Of a stretch of DNA of 64,000 nt, positions 47,191 through 55,514 are shown one piece after another. The stretch is from RDYZ01 sp964518905. Lineage in GTDB: Bacteria > Cyanobacteriota > Cyanobacteriia > Cyanobacteriales > Geitlerinemataceae. The number at the start of each line of letters is the position of its first letter. The stretch's first letter is position 1. The position numbers and the translations under genes are program-made. The notes under the pieces were generated by a model. The model did no database searches and was not told the origin of the DNA. It saw only the letters and a list, made by a program, of their open reading frames with translations. The stretch lies in the NCBI GenBank assembly GCA_964518905.1, contig CAZFJL010000010.1, positions 26,412 through 90,411 on the forward strand, read 5' to 3'.

Positions 47191-47369
47191 ACACCTATGA
47201 GCACTGAGCGGAGTCGAAGTGCGGTCTTCGGGCAAGCACGACAATCTCTACCCGTATTGATCGCTGTCATGAATCGCCGTGTGGTCAGCTCCATCAAAAA
47301 CGAGACACTCGGACGCGCCTCATGTCTCCCCAAAACCGCGTTTCGACTCCGCTCAACGCTCATCGGTGT
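47191..47369. mobile_element. 179-bp inverted-repeat element with REP-like core
   Basis: Imperfect terminal inverted repeats of about 40 bases: left acacctatgagcactgagcg, right (other strand) acaccgatgagcgttgagcg, both continuing gagtcgaa...gcggt. The ends share the gagcactgagcggagtcgaa motif with the 117-bp element at 37266, but here it appears at both tips. Non-coding. It starts 51 bases after the GUN4-gene stop. Confidence 0.6.
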
Positions 47370-47380
47370 CGGAAACTCTA

Positions 47381-47605
47381 TCAAATTTTATCGTTCTGAC
47401 GCAAAGCATGATTACGATCGCGGCGATCGGGCTTCGTCGTCCAGCCATGAATCGGATCGATCTCACGCTTGAGAATGTCTTCGTCGCGTTCCGAAATATC
47501 GACCTGACCAGAGTCACCTAGACCCGCGATCGAGGCCAGAAAATTACTCGCTTGAGTCAATCTGTAGGGTGGGCATTGCCCACCAGGTTTGCTTGAATCT
47601 GACAT
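47381..47605 (-). pseudogene. Small antitoxin-like gene remnant, 5' end replaced by a MITE
   Basis: The frame is open for 74 codons, but the first 14 codons lie entirely within the MITE at 47564-47697. The remaining 60 residues (ASNFLASIAGLGDSGQVDIS, ERDEDILKREIDPIHGW) look like a real protein tail; short proteins of the form ...SERxEEILxxEIDPIxGWS are, as I recall, common cyanobacterial antitoxins or small regulators paired with PIN-type toxins. No toxin follows: downstream is another mobile element (47191-47369). Probably a truncated remnant. Confidence 0.5.
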
Positions 47606-47697
47606 GAGTTATGGTCGCTTGCTGTTACTGAACTGGACACCGCGCTATTCGCAATTTCTCTTTCATAGTTTGTTGCGGTGGGCAATGCCCACCCTAC
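47564..47697. mobile_element. 134-bp MITE with perfect 21-bp terminal inverted repeats
   Basis: The ends gtagggtgggcattgccca(cc) at 47564-47584 and its exact complement at 47677-47697. Each end is itself nearly palindromic (gtgggca ttgcccac). This TGTAGGGTGGGCA-type sequence is a widespread dispersed repeat in bacteria. It has inserted into, or directly upstream of, the small minus-strand frame at 47381 and lies 22 bases from the helicase stop. Confidence 0.75.
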
Positions 47698-47718
47698 CCC
47701 TTAAACGCATCCCCAACC

Positions 47719-49983
47719 TCAAGCGCGGCGCGGCTTGAGAAAATCATTGTGCGGCGCATCCAACACCGCGATCGCCTTCCGAACCCGCCGCGATCGCCGC
47801 GACTTCGCCGGACGTAAACGACGCTCAAGCTCCGCAACCCCCTGACGATAACGCTGGGGATGATATCCCGCGATCTGCTCATCGAACGGGCGACCATCCG
47901 GGGCGCGATACGCGATGTGCGTCTGATAGCCGATCGCCGGGTCGGGGATGACCGTCACGCGGGCGTACCACGTGCCGAGCTGGCCGCGTAGCTGGTGTTC
48001 GGTGACGTGCGGACGATCGCTGTGGAAGCGCGGGACGGTGGAGTGTGACGGGTAGGCGATCGCGGTGCTGGGTCGAACGTGGGGCTGGAGCGGCGGCAAC
48101 TGCGGCAGGGGACAGGCGGGAGCGGGCTCGCGATCGGTGATTTCGAGATCGATGATGTCGTCATCGCTGGCGGTGTCGTTCGGATTGAGGACGAGCCGGG
48201 AAGGGGAATCCAGCCCCGCAAGCTGACGACGAGCGGCGATCGCCCGGACGATTTCGTGGGGCGACACGGGTGGTGTAGGCGTAACAGGAACGATCGCGCT
48301 CTGCGGCATGATCGGCGAATCGAGCGGCTCGATCGACTCCGAAACTGGGGGCAGCGTTGGCGGTGGTGTCACGGGCAGACGTTCCGGCCACCGCTGGGCG
48401 ACGGTCTGCCATGCCCAATTGATCGCCCATTGCTCCTCCATTCCAGCCAGTCGCGCACACTCGCGCAGCTCCGGAAATCCCACATTTTGATGCGATCGCA
48501 ACAGTTGATCGGTCAACCATTGCAGCGTTACGTGACGCTTCACCTGCCGCTGAAACCCCACCAACCGAAACAAATCTGCCAAAATCTCCACATTGCAATC
48601 CGTCGGAATCTCCCAGATTTCCGCCTCGCGATCGGCCTCGATTTCGCGCGGCTGTGGTGGCTCGCCCGTGCCGTGCCAGTGTTCCATCGCCATCGGCTGA
48701 TCGCAGCTTGGACAAATGTAATGCGCGATCGATTTAAATTCGAGCTGTTGCGGACACCACTCGAAACTCCCCGGCGTTTGCGCGTCGGCCTCGGGTCGAA
48801 ATGTCGTCCGGCAGTGGGGACACATCACGCCCCAGCGATCGCCCTCTGGCTCGATCGCGTCGAGACTCCAGGGAAACGGGCGATCGGGCAACCCGTGGGC
48901 GATCCAGTTTTCCGTATGGTCGATGACGATCGCCTGGGGTTTGCCGGGACTCGGTCGCAGGCTGCGCCCCACGATTTGCAGCCACAGCGCCAGGGATTTC
49001 GTGGGGCGAATACACTGGACGGCCTCGATACTGGGTACGTCAAAGCCTTCGGAAAATAAACCGCAGTTGGTTAACACCAGGGTTTCCCCCGATCGAAACC
49101 GCTCGATCGTCGCCTTGCGATCGGCATCCTTGACGCTGCCGTCCAGGTGCTCCGCCGCGATACCGTGGGCGCAATAGGCCGCCGCGATCGCCATGCTGTG
49201 TTCGACATTGACCGCAAACACCACCGTTTTTTTCTGGTGGGCGTAGCGCATCCAGGCGTCGATCAGGTCGCCCATCACCAGGGATGTGTTCACCGCTTTC
49301 GCAAGCTGTCGCGGGTTGTAGTCGCCGCCCATTTTGCCGACTCCGGTGGTGTCCACGGTTTTCGGAGCGGCAAATAGGCGATAGGGGCTGAGGTAATTTT
49401 GCTCGATCAGCCACGCCACCGAGGGGCCGACCAGCAGGCGATCGTAAAGCTCGCGAAAGCCGCGACCGTCCGATCGTACCGGTGTCGCGGTGACACCGAG
49501 GATCGCGGCGTCGGTGAACTGCTCGAACAGTTGGGTGTAGGTCAGCGCGGTGGAGTGGTGGGCTTCATCGACGATCACGAGCGACGCTGGGGGCAGTTGC
49601 CGATTCAGCAAGGAGGCGACGCTGGCGACCTGGATCGGTGCGTCGCGGTCTTCGCGATATCCGGCTTTGATTAAACCCACGCGATCGCCGGTGATGCTTT
49701 CGAGTTTTTCTTTGGCCTGCAAGAGCAGCTCTTCGCGGTGGGCGAGGACTAACACCGGAGCGCCGCGCTCGATGAAGCGATGGGCGATCGAGGCGAACAC
49801 CACCGTTTTGCCCGCGCCCGTGGGCAGTTGCAGCAAAATCTTTTGCGCCGATCGCGACGACCACAACTGCCACACCTGATCGATGATCTGCTGTTGGTAG
49901 GGGCGCAGGGAGTAGGTCTGTGCAGCAGCATCGTCGGCGACGGCTTCGCGAAGGGGAGGGGTGATCGTCGATCGATGCTGCAT
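47719..49983 (-). CDS. SF2 DEAD/DEAH-box helicase, RadD/SSL2-like
   Basis: 754 residues. Helicase motifs in order: Q-like LRPYQQQIIDQVW; motif I LPTGAGKT; Ia LAHREELLLQA; II DEAHHS; III VTATPVR; IV region VVFAVNVEHSM; V NCGLFSEGFDVP; VI QIVGRSLRP. A putative zinc-binding pair (CPHC ... CPSC, about residues 395-440) follows, which in RadD (YejH) relatives is typical. The C-terminal ~250 residues are Pro-rich and weakly conserved, ending in a basic stretch (RRLRPAKSRRSRRVRK). Likely an ATP-dependent DNA repair helicase. Start ATG 49983. It stands alone and is divergent from the phytochrome gene. Confidence 0.88.
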   Translation of the reverse strand: MQHRSTITPPLREAVADDAAAQTYSLRPYQQQIIDQVWQLWSSRSAQKILLQLPTGAGKTVVFASIAHRFIERGAPVLVLAHREELLLQAKEKLESITGDRVGLIKAGYREDRDAPIQVASVASLLNRQLPPASLVIVDEAHHSTALTYTQLFEQFTDAAILGVTATPVRSDGRGFRELYDRLLVGPSVAWLIEQNYLSPYRLFAAPKTVDTTGVGKMGGDYNPRQLAKAVNTSLVMGDLIDAWMRYAHQKKTVVFAVNVEHSMAIAAAYCAHGIAAEHLDGSVKDADRKATIERFRSGETLVLTNCGLFSEGFDVPSIEAVQCIRPTKSLALWLQIVGRSLRPSPGKPQAIVIDHTENWIAHGLPDRPFPWSLDAIEPEGDRWGVMCPHCRTTFRPEADAQTPGSFEWCPQQLEFKSIAHYICPSCDQPMAMEHWHGTGEPPQPREIEADREAEIWEIPTDCNVEILADLFRLVGFQRQVKRHVTLQWLTDQLLRSHQNVGFPELRECARLAGMEEQWAINWAWQTVAQRWPERLPVTPPPTLPPVSESIEPLDSPIMPQSAIVPVTPTPPVSPHEIVRAIAARRQLAGLDSPSRLVLNPNDTASDDDIIDLEITDREPAPACPLPQLPPLQPHVRPSTAIAYPSHSTVPRFHSDRPHVTEHQLRGQLGTWYARVTVIPDPAIGYQTHIAYRAPDGRPFDEQIAGYHPQRYRQGVAELERRLRPAKSRRSRRVRKAIAVLDAPHNDFLKPRRA

Positions 49984-50230
49984 GGTGACGGGTGGATTTA
50001 TGGCGCGATCGGGCGCGTATTTAGCAAATTCTAGGCGATCACTTCAATTTTCGTAATGTTTCTGACGGTTTTAACTCGCAAACCGTCCTAGAGTCGGCGT
50101 AGATGTGACGTTAATTTGGCAATCAGGATCAGGATTCCTTGGGGAGATTATCTTAGAATGAAGACATTCGCGTGGTAGCTCGATAGGTTTGTGTGCGCTG
50201 TCGATCGAGATTTCGGACTCGCTAACGATC

Positions 50231-53200
50231 ATGATCCCAGACAATACACACGTTTCAATCGGTAATTTCAGTAATTTCAGTAATATCAATACTTTAAGCA
50301 GAGACGATCTGGTCTGTCTCGAAGATAATCACATCTATCCCATTCGAGACATCGATGACATTCAACCCCACGGAATGATCCTGGCGTTCCACGCGGATTC
50401 GCGGGTCATCGAACAGGTCAGCGCAAACACCCAGACCTATCTCGGATCGGCACCAGAAGCGCTGTTGGGTCAGTCCCTTGCCGAGTTGTTTGATCCTGAG
50501 ATGTTGCCATCACCACGAAGCAATCCAGCTCATCCCCAACACTCTCAACAGATCGCCGATTGCGAACTCACCACTCGCACCACTGGGCAAACGTTTTACG
50601 CCCACCTACATTTTCAAGCTACGCGCATCCTGCTAGAACTTGAACCCAAGCCGCAGGATGCATCTTCCCAGGTCTCGCTGGATCGATCGCTCAACGCGGC
50701 GATCGAGGCGATTAGCGCCGCTGAGGATCTGGCAGATTACGCCAAAGTCGTGGCGCGGGAGGTGCGATCGCTATCCGGATTCGATCGCGTCATGGTCTAT
50801 CGCTTCGAGCCGGACTATAGCGGCGTTGTGATCGCCGACGACACCGATTCCGATCGCGACAGCTTCCTCGGACTGCATTTTCCCGCAACCGACATTCCGC
50901 GTCCGGCGCGTGAGCTTTTCCTAGAAACCGGACTGCGATGTATCCCCGATCTCAACTACACCCGCGTCCCCTTCGTCACGGATTCCACCCACCCCCCAAC
51001 ACCACCGCTCGACCTGTCGGCCATGTGGCTACGCGGCGTTTCGCCTCCCCATGTGGAATACCTGCAAAACCTGAATGTGCGGGCATCGATCACGATCGCC
51101 CTAGTCACCGATGCGGGTTTGTGGGGCTTGATCGCCTGTCATCATGACACCGTCAAGGCGATCGATCACGCCACACGCCAAAAGCTGCAACTGCTCTCAA
51201 ATATCGCCAATCTTTCCCTCCTCCGACAGCAAAGTCTCCGACAGCAACAGCATCAACAGCAAAACCTGGCCTTGCTGACCAAAATCCGTCAAGCCTACAC
51301 CGCCAAAGGTCACAGCGCACTGATCATCTTCAAGCACTATGCTCACGAACTCATGGAGATATTTCGGGCGGACGGAGTTACCCTTTGCCTTGATGGTGAC
51401 TACAAGGCGATCGGTCTCACGCCAACCCAAGCCGAAATTCGTGAGCTTTTGACCTGGCAGCGACAACAACACCGTTCAGCAGATACGTTTGAAACCTCCA
51501 ATCTGCTCGCGTGGTATCCCCCCAGTAAAGACTGGTCAAACCAAATTGCGGGTCTTTTGGGCGTCTCTGTGGTGTTAGACGACGTAACGACCTCAGTTTC
51601 TCATCACATCGTGTTGTTTCGGCGCGAACAGACCCAAACGATTCACTGGGCGGGGAGCCTCTCTGGATCGATCACCCAGGATAAAGCCGGTCAGTTCCAA
51701 CTCTGCCCGCGCAACTCCTTCGAGCAGTGGAAGCAGACGGTACAAAATCGATCGCTACCGTGGAGCCAGCCAGAATGTGCATCTGCCCGAGATTTGCATC
51801 AAAACTTGATGCTGGCCGCCCTGAATTTTTCGACGAGTGCTTTGCTGGAGGCCGCGCGACAGGCCGAAGCTGCGAATCGTGCCAAAAGTAGTTTTTTGGC
51901 GAATATGAGTCACGAAATTCGGACGCCGATGAACGCGGTACTGGGCTTTGCCGAACTGTTACAGCCCCTCATGACGGACAAGCTGGCTCAGGATTATCTC
52001 AGCGCGATCGAGTCCAGCGGTAAAACCCTGCTCGCCCTGATTAATGACATTCTCGACCTGTCCAAAATTGAAGCCGGTCGGTTAGAACTCAATCCCGAAC
52101 CGGTCAATCTACGCTTGTTGATCCGCGACATTCAACATATTTTCAGCCAAAAAGCCCAAAGCAAAAATCTGGCGCTGCGGGTCGAAATTGACGACGATCT
52201 GCCGCTCTTGCTCTATTTCGATGAGGTGCGGCTACGGCAAATGTTGTTCAACGTGGTGGGTAATGCCCTGAAGTTTACCGATCGCGGTGAAGTGAGCATC
52301 CGAGTCGATCAGGTCGAACAATGCGACCCCTCAGCTCCAGGTGACAGCATTACCCTACGCATCCAGGTGCGTGACACCGGCGTCGGCATCGCACCCGAAG
52401 ATCAAGCACGCATCTTTGAATCATTCACCCAAAGTCAATCCAACCTCACCCGCCGCTTTGGAGGAACTGGCTTAGGGCTGACCATCACCCGCCGTCTGGT
52501 TGAAATGATGAACAGCAAAATCGAGGTTGAAAGCGAGCCCGATCTTGGCAGCACATTTACCTTTACGTTCCCCAACGTCAAGATTGCCGCCTCTAGCACC
52601 GACCACCCTCATGACACGATCGATGCCAAGAAAAAATATAATTTGGATCAGTTTCGAGCCGCCCGCATCTTAATCGTGGATGACATTCGCTCCAATCGCG
52701 ATCTCCTCGCGGGATACTTTCGCACCACCGCCCACCAATTGAGCTTTGCCTGTAATGGCGAGGACGCGATTCGCCGCGCTCAAACTGACCGTCCCGACGT
52801 GATCTTGATGGATTTGCGAATGCCGGAGATGGACGGCCGTGAGGCGACGAAACAGCTCAAAAGTATGCCGCGAACCCAACACGTTCCCGTTATTTTTATC
52901 ACCGCCTCAGTGCGCCAGAAAGATGAGTTGAATCTACGGGGTATTGGTGCAGGACTGTTACGTAAACCCGTCAGTTATGAGCGCTTGTTTCGGGCGCTAG
53001 AGGCGGTACTGCCGATCGATCCAACCAGATCGATCAAATCGATCGATCCGTCACCCAACGATCGCCCGCGCTCTCCCTCCGATCAAGTTCCGGCCTCTCC
53101 TCCCGCCCTGCCAGAGCCAGACGCACCCGATCCAGTCTCTTTCCCCCCACTTTCTGCGGCAGACAAAGCGCATCTCGCACAGCAGTTTGACCAGATTTCC

Positions 53201-53410
53201 CATGATATTTGGTCGCCGCTCTTGCATGTCCTCGACATCGACGGCTTAGAGCACTTCGCGAAAATACTCACCACACTCGCCCAAACCGTCACCTACGCAC
53301 CACTCGATCGCTACAGCAAAACCCTAAATCAACAGCTCGATGATTTTGACTGGGAAAGTCTTCCCCAGACGATCGCCGATTTTGTTATTTTGCGCGACTC
53401 GCTGGATTAA
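50231..53410 (+). CDS. Phytochrome-like hybrid histidine kinase (PAS-GAF-PHY-HK-REC)
   Basis: 1059 residues from the ATG at 50231. PAS (about 28-130, with IQPHG), GAF (about 165-330), PHY (about 340-510, with the tongue motif PRNSFEQW), HisKA (His561 in MSHEIRTPMN), HATPase (about 660-785, GVGIAPEDQARIFESF, GTGLGLTI), receiver (about 815-935, Asp861 in LMDLRMPEMDG) and a ~90-residue helical tail. Pocket residues are kept: Asp221 in PATDIP, His274 in SPPHVEYL, His304 in IACHH. The GAF cysteine of plant/Cph1 phytochromes is replaced by Pro273. Cys29 sits ahead of the PAS domain, where bacteriophytochromes attach biliverdin, though with about four extra residues before IQPHG. So a biliverdin-type or non-covalent photoreceptor is likely. 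The frame extends upstream to a GTG at 50189. Confidence 0.92.
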   Translation: MIPDNTHVSIGNFSNFSNINTLSRDDLVCLEDNHIYPIRDIDDIQPHGMILAFHADSRVIEQVSANTQTYLGSAPEALLGQSLAELFDPEMLPSPRSNPAHPQHSQQIADCELTTRTTGQTFYAHLHFQATRILLELEPKPQDASSQVSLDRSLNAAIEAISAAEDLADYAKVVAREVRSLSGFDRVMVYRFEPDYSGVVIADDTDSDRDSFLGLHFPATDIPRPARELFLETGLRCIPDLNYTRVPFVTDSTHPPTPPLDLSAMWLRGVSPPHVEYLQNLNVRASITIALVTDAGLWGLIACHHDTVKAIDHATRQKLQLLSNIANLSLLRQQSLRQQQHQQQNLALLTKIRQAYTAKGHSALIIFKHYAHELMEIFRADGVTLCLDGDYKAIGLTPTQAEIRELLTWQRQQHRSADTFETSNLLAWYPPSKDWSNQIAGLLGVSVVLDDVTTSVSHHIVLFRREQTQTIHWAGSLSGSITQDKAGQFQLCPRNSFEQWKQTVQNRSLPWSQPECASARDLHQNLMLAALNFSTSALLEAARQAEAANRAKSSFLANMSHEIRTPMNAVLGFAELLQPLMTDKLAQDYLSAIESSGKTLLALINDILDLSKIEAGRLELNPEPVNLRLLIRDIQHIFSQKAQSKNLALRVEIDDDLPLLLYFDEVRLRQMLFNVVGNALKFTDRGEVSIRVDQVEQCDPSAPGDSITLRIQVRDTGVGIAPEDQARIFESFTQSQSNLTRRFGGTGLGLTITRRLVEMMNSKIEVESEPDLGSTFTFTFPNVKIAASSTDHPHDTIDAKKKYNLDQFRAARILIVDDIRSNRDLLAGYFRTTAHQLSFACNGEDAIRRAQTDRPDVILMDLRMPEMDGREATKQLKSMPRTQHVPVIFITASVRQKDELNLRGIGAGLLRKPVSYERLFRALEAVLPIDPTRSIKSIDPSPNDRPRSPSDQVPASPPALPEPDAPDPVSFPPLSAADKAHLAQQFDQISHDIWSPLLHVLDIDGLEHFAKILTTLAQTVTYAPLDRYSKTLNQQLDDFDWESLPQTIADFVILRDSLD

Positions 53411-53482
53411 GCACGCACCTCTCTCAACTTTTCCGACGCTGTAGACACATCTCCTGTGCCGCCGAGACCCTTGATTCCAGAT

Positions 53483-53661
53483 TCAGGGCAAACGTATACC
53501 CCCCGTTAATGCCCTCATCCCCCAGCCCCACTTCGACACGCTCAGTGCATCGCTTCTCCCAAAATGGGAGAAGGGGAGCAAGATTTTAAGGATCAAAGTC
53601 CCTCTCCCGGCCTGGGAGAGGGATTTAGGGTGAGGGTCTGTTGAGTATGCATTTGCCCTGA
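53483..53661. mobile_element. 179-bp inverted-repeat element with internal hairpins
   Basis: Terminal inverted repeats tcagggcaaacgtatac (53483-53499) and, from the other strand, tcagggcaaatgcatac (15 of 17 identical). The flanks show an imperfect 8-base duplication (ttccagat / tcccagat). Inside are stem-loops of the widespread type ccctcatccc...cttctccc...gggagaag and ccctctccc...gggagaggg, plus a cacttcgacacgctcagtgc REP-like unit. Non-coding; it sits between the phytochrome stop and the second desaturase. Confidence 0.65.
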
Positions 53662-53750
53662 TCCCAGATTGGCCTTGACCTTTCTTTATTAACTTTTGTC
53701 TTTATACTGAGGTCTCACCCAACCCTAATCGATTTCAACTTCAACTCACA

Positions 53751-54947
53751 GTGACCAATCTCTCCAACTCTGTCACACAGATATCTCCCCCATTTACGAA
53801 CAACACCGCCTCCCCGCCACAGCAAAGCTACGACACCCACGTTTTAAACGTGCAAGCTCTGCCCGCAGGTTTTGATACCGAGGCGTTTGCTCAGGCGATC
53901 GAAGCGCTCGAAGCCGAAGCCGAAGCAGCGCACCCTGCCGAAAAGGCTGGCATCGATTTAGTTATCTTTGGAACGCTGAGTTTTATCTGTAGTGCTGTCG
54001 GCTGGACGCTGGCGATCGGTGGTGTCAATATCGGCGCGATCGCGGCTCTGGCCCTAGCGAACTTTTCCCGCTGGATTTTTGCCCACCACGTCTGTCACGG
54101 CGCGTACGATCGGACCAAAAACCTACCCTCTTTCATTCACAGCCGACAGTTCGGAAAAGGCGTCTGGCGCTGGCTACACTGGCTCGACTGGATGCCCCCC
54201 GACGCCTGGGCCTACGAGCATAACGGCCTCCATCACTACCAGCTCAATCAACCGGGCGGCGACCCCGACCTCGTCGAAGGCAAAACCACATGGCTGCGAT
54301 CGACCAACTACCCCAACGCGATCAAAGTCATCCTCGCCATCCTCGGCGGCTGCTTTTGGAAGCCAATGTATTACGGCCCCAACACGTTAATCGAGCTGTG
54401 GAACTCTCAAAACCCCGACCAGCCCGCACTCTCGATCGAATCTGACGAAATCTGGCGACCCTGGCACAAGCCCTTTTGGAGCGTCATGGCCCAGTCGTGG
54501 CTGCCCTACACGATCGGTCACTTCGTCGTCCCCACCCTCGTGGTCTACAGCATCTGGGGCAGTGCTGCTAGCCTCGGCCTGATCATTAACCTGATTGCCG
54601 CCGAACTACTCACCAACATCTACAGCTTCTTCGTCATCGTCTCCAACCATGCCGGTGTTGATCTGTATCGCTTTACAGAAAAACCCCGCAGCAAAGGTGA
54701 ATTTTACTGGCGACAAATTACCGGCAGTTGCAACTATCACACCGGAACCTGGGCGCTCGACTTCACCCAAGGTTGGCTCAACTACCAGATTGAGCATCAC
54801 GTTTGGCCGCGTATGACCTTGCGTCAATATCGCTGGGTGCAGCCCCACGTTAAAGCGCTGTGCCAAGAGTGGGGCGTGCCTTACGTTCAAGCGTCGCTCT
54901 GGACGCGATCGGCTGCCATGCTCAAAGTGATCTCCGGTCAGTATTAA
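53751..54947 (+). CDS. Second front-end-type fatty acid desaturase
   Basis: 398 residues. Histidine boxes: HHVCH, HNGLHH and QIEHH (the Gln-type third box again), each next to hydrophobic segments (LVIFGTLSFICSAVGWTLAI, AALALANFSRWIFA, IGHFVVPTLVVYSIWG, LLTNIYSFFVIV). The N-terminal ~75 residues are hydrophilic and include an Ala/Glu-rich helix (AFAQAIEALEAEAEAAHP), absent from the desaturase at 28567; there is no cytochrome b5 domain. The first and second boxes are unusual, so it may act on a different lipid or position (sterol, carotenoid or sphingolipid-like substrates cannot be excluded). Start GTG 53751, where homology-independent sequence begins; an internal start is possible. Confidence 0.82.
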   Translation: MTNLSNSVTQISPPFTNNTASPPQQSYDTHVLNVQALPAGFDTEAFAQAIEALEAEAEAAHPAEKAGIDLVIFGTLSFICSAVGWTLAIGGVNIGAIAALALANFSRWIFAHHVCHGAYDRTKNLPSFIHSRQFGKGVWRWLHWLDWMPPDAWAYEHNGLHHYQLNQPGGDPDLVEGKTTWLRSTNYPNAIKVILAILGGCFWKPMYYGPNTLIELWNSQNPDQPALSIESDEIWRPWHKPFWSVMAQSWLPYTIGHFVVPTLVVYSIWGSAASLGLIINLIAAELLTNIYSFFVIVSNHAGVDLYRFTEKPRSKGEFYWRQITGSCNYHTGTWALDFTQGWLNYQIEHHVWPRMTLRQYRWVQPHVKALCQEWGVPYVQASLWTRSAAMLKVISGQY

Positions 54948-54984
54948 CGTTGTGTAAACGATTTAATGTGATCAGATCGTTTGT

Positions 54985-55028
54985 GTGAATTTGCAATTTG
55001 CAATTTGTAGTTTGTAGTTTGCAATTTG
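54985..55028. repeat. Short A+T-rich tandem tract
   Basis: Alternating units of ttgcaatttg and tagtttg downstream of the desaturase, continuing as gtttgtagtttgtaatttc after 55144. The 116-bp element copy 2 is inserted inside this tract, so the tract is the target rather than part of the element. Confidence 0.6.
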
Positions 55029-55144
55029 TATAGCAGAAACCGATCGTATTAGGACACTCTCGTCCAAGCTGAAAACCGCACTTCGACTCCGCTCAGTGCT
55101 CTCAGCTTTTTTTGTCCGTCCTAACAAAATCGTTTTTTGCTATG
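55029..55144. repeat. 116-bp inverted-repeat element, copy 2 (inverted)
   Basis: The reverse complement of this copy is nearly identical to the element at 37266-37382: tatagcaaaaaacgatttt end, gttaggac, the aaaaaaagctgagagcactg stretch, the gagcggagtcgaagtgcggt core, then ggacgagagtgtccta and a tatagc end. Non-coding, inserted in an A+T-rich tandem tract. Confidence 0.75.
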
Positions 55145-55207
55145 GTTTGTAGTTTGTAATTTCAATCACAAGCAACGAACACAAACCCAAAACCCAAAAC
55201 CCAAAAC

Positions 55208-55238
55208 AGTCCATCTCAGCGCGATACTGAGATGGACT
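55208..55238 (+). terminator. Rho-independent-type terminator
   Basis: Perfect 12-base arms (55208-55219 and 55227-55238, agtccatctcag / ctgagatggact) with a 7-base loop, followed at once by atgttttt. It could end the desaturase transcript 260 bases upstream, or a short unannotated transcript in between. The spacer from 54948 to 55514 holds no gene I can support. Confidence 0.65.
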
Positions 55239-55514
55239 ATGTTTTTGGCTCAAACTCAATCCATCAAGGCTGACCTGGAGACATGTTTAGAACCAGTCTC
55301 CAGAAAGATCGGAGCTCGATCGGAGCTCGATCAAAACCCGCCCGACGTTGTAACTCTCAGTCAATTACGATCAATTTAGACAAGGATCGATACAATCTAG
55401 GGGTTTAACTCTCAAGCTGATCACTTTCGGCTGATTCCGTTTCGGTAAGATTGGTTTCGTCTAATCCAAGATTGTCTGCTGATATCGACTCCTACTCCCC
55501 GTAACTATCTGTCC

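Noticed and set aside
47197..47472. 91-codon plus-strand frame downstream of the GUN4 gene
   Set aside because: Most of it is encoded by the inverted-repeat element at 47191-47369; the opposite-strand frame at 47381 looks more protein-like.
48079..49059. 326-codon plus-strand frame opposite the helicase
   Set aside because: Shadow of the helicase gene; the minus-strand translation carries all SF2 motifs.
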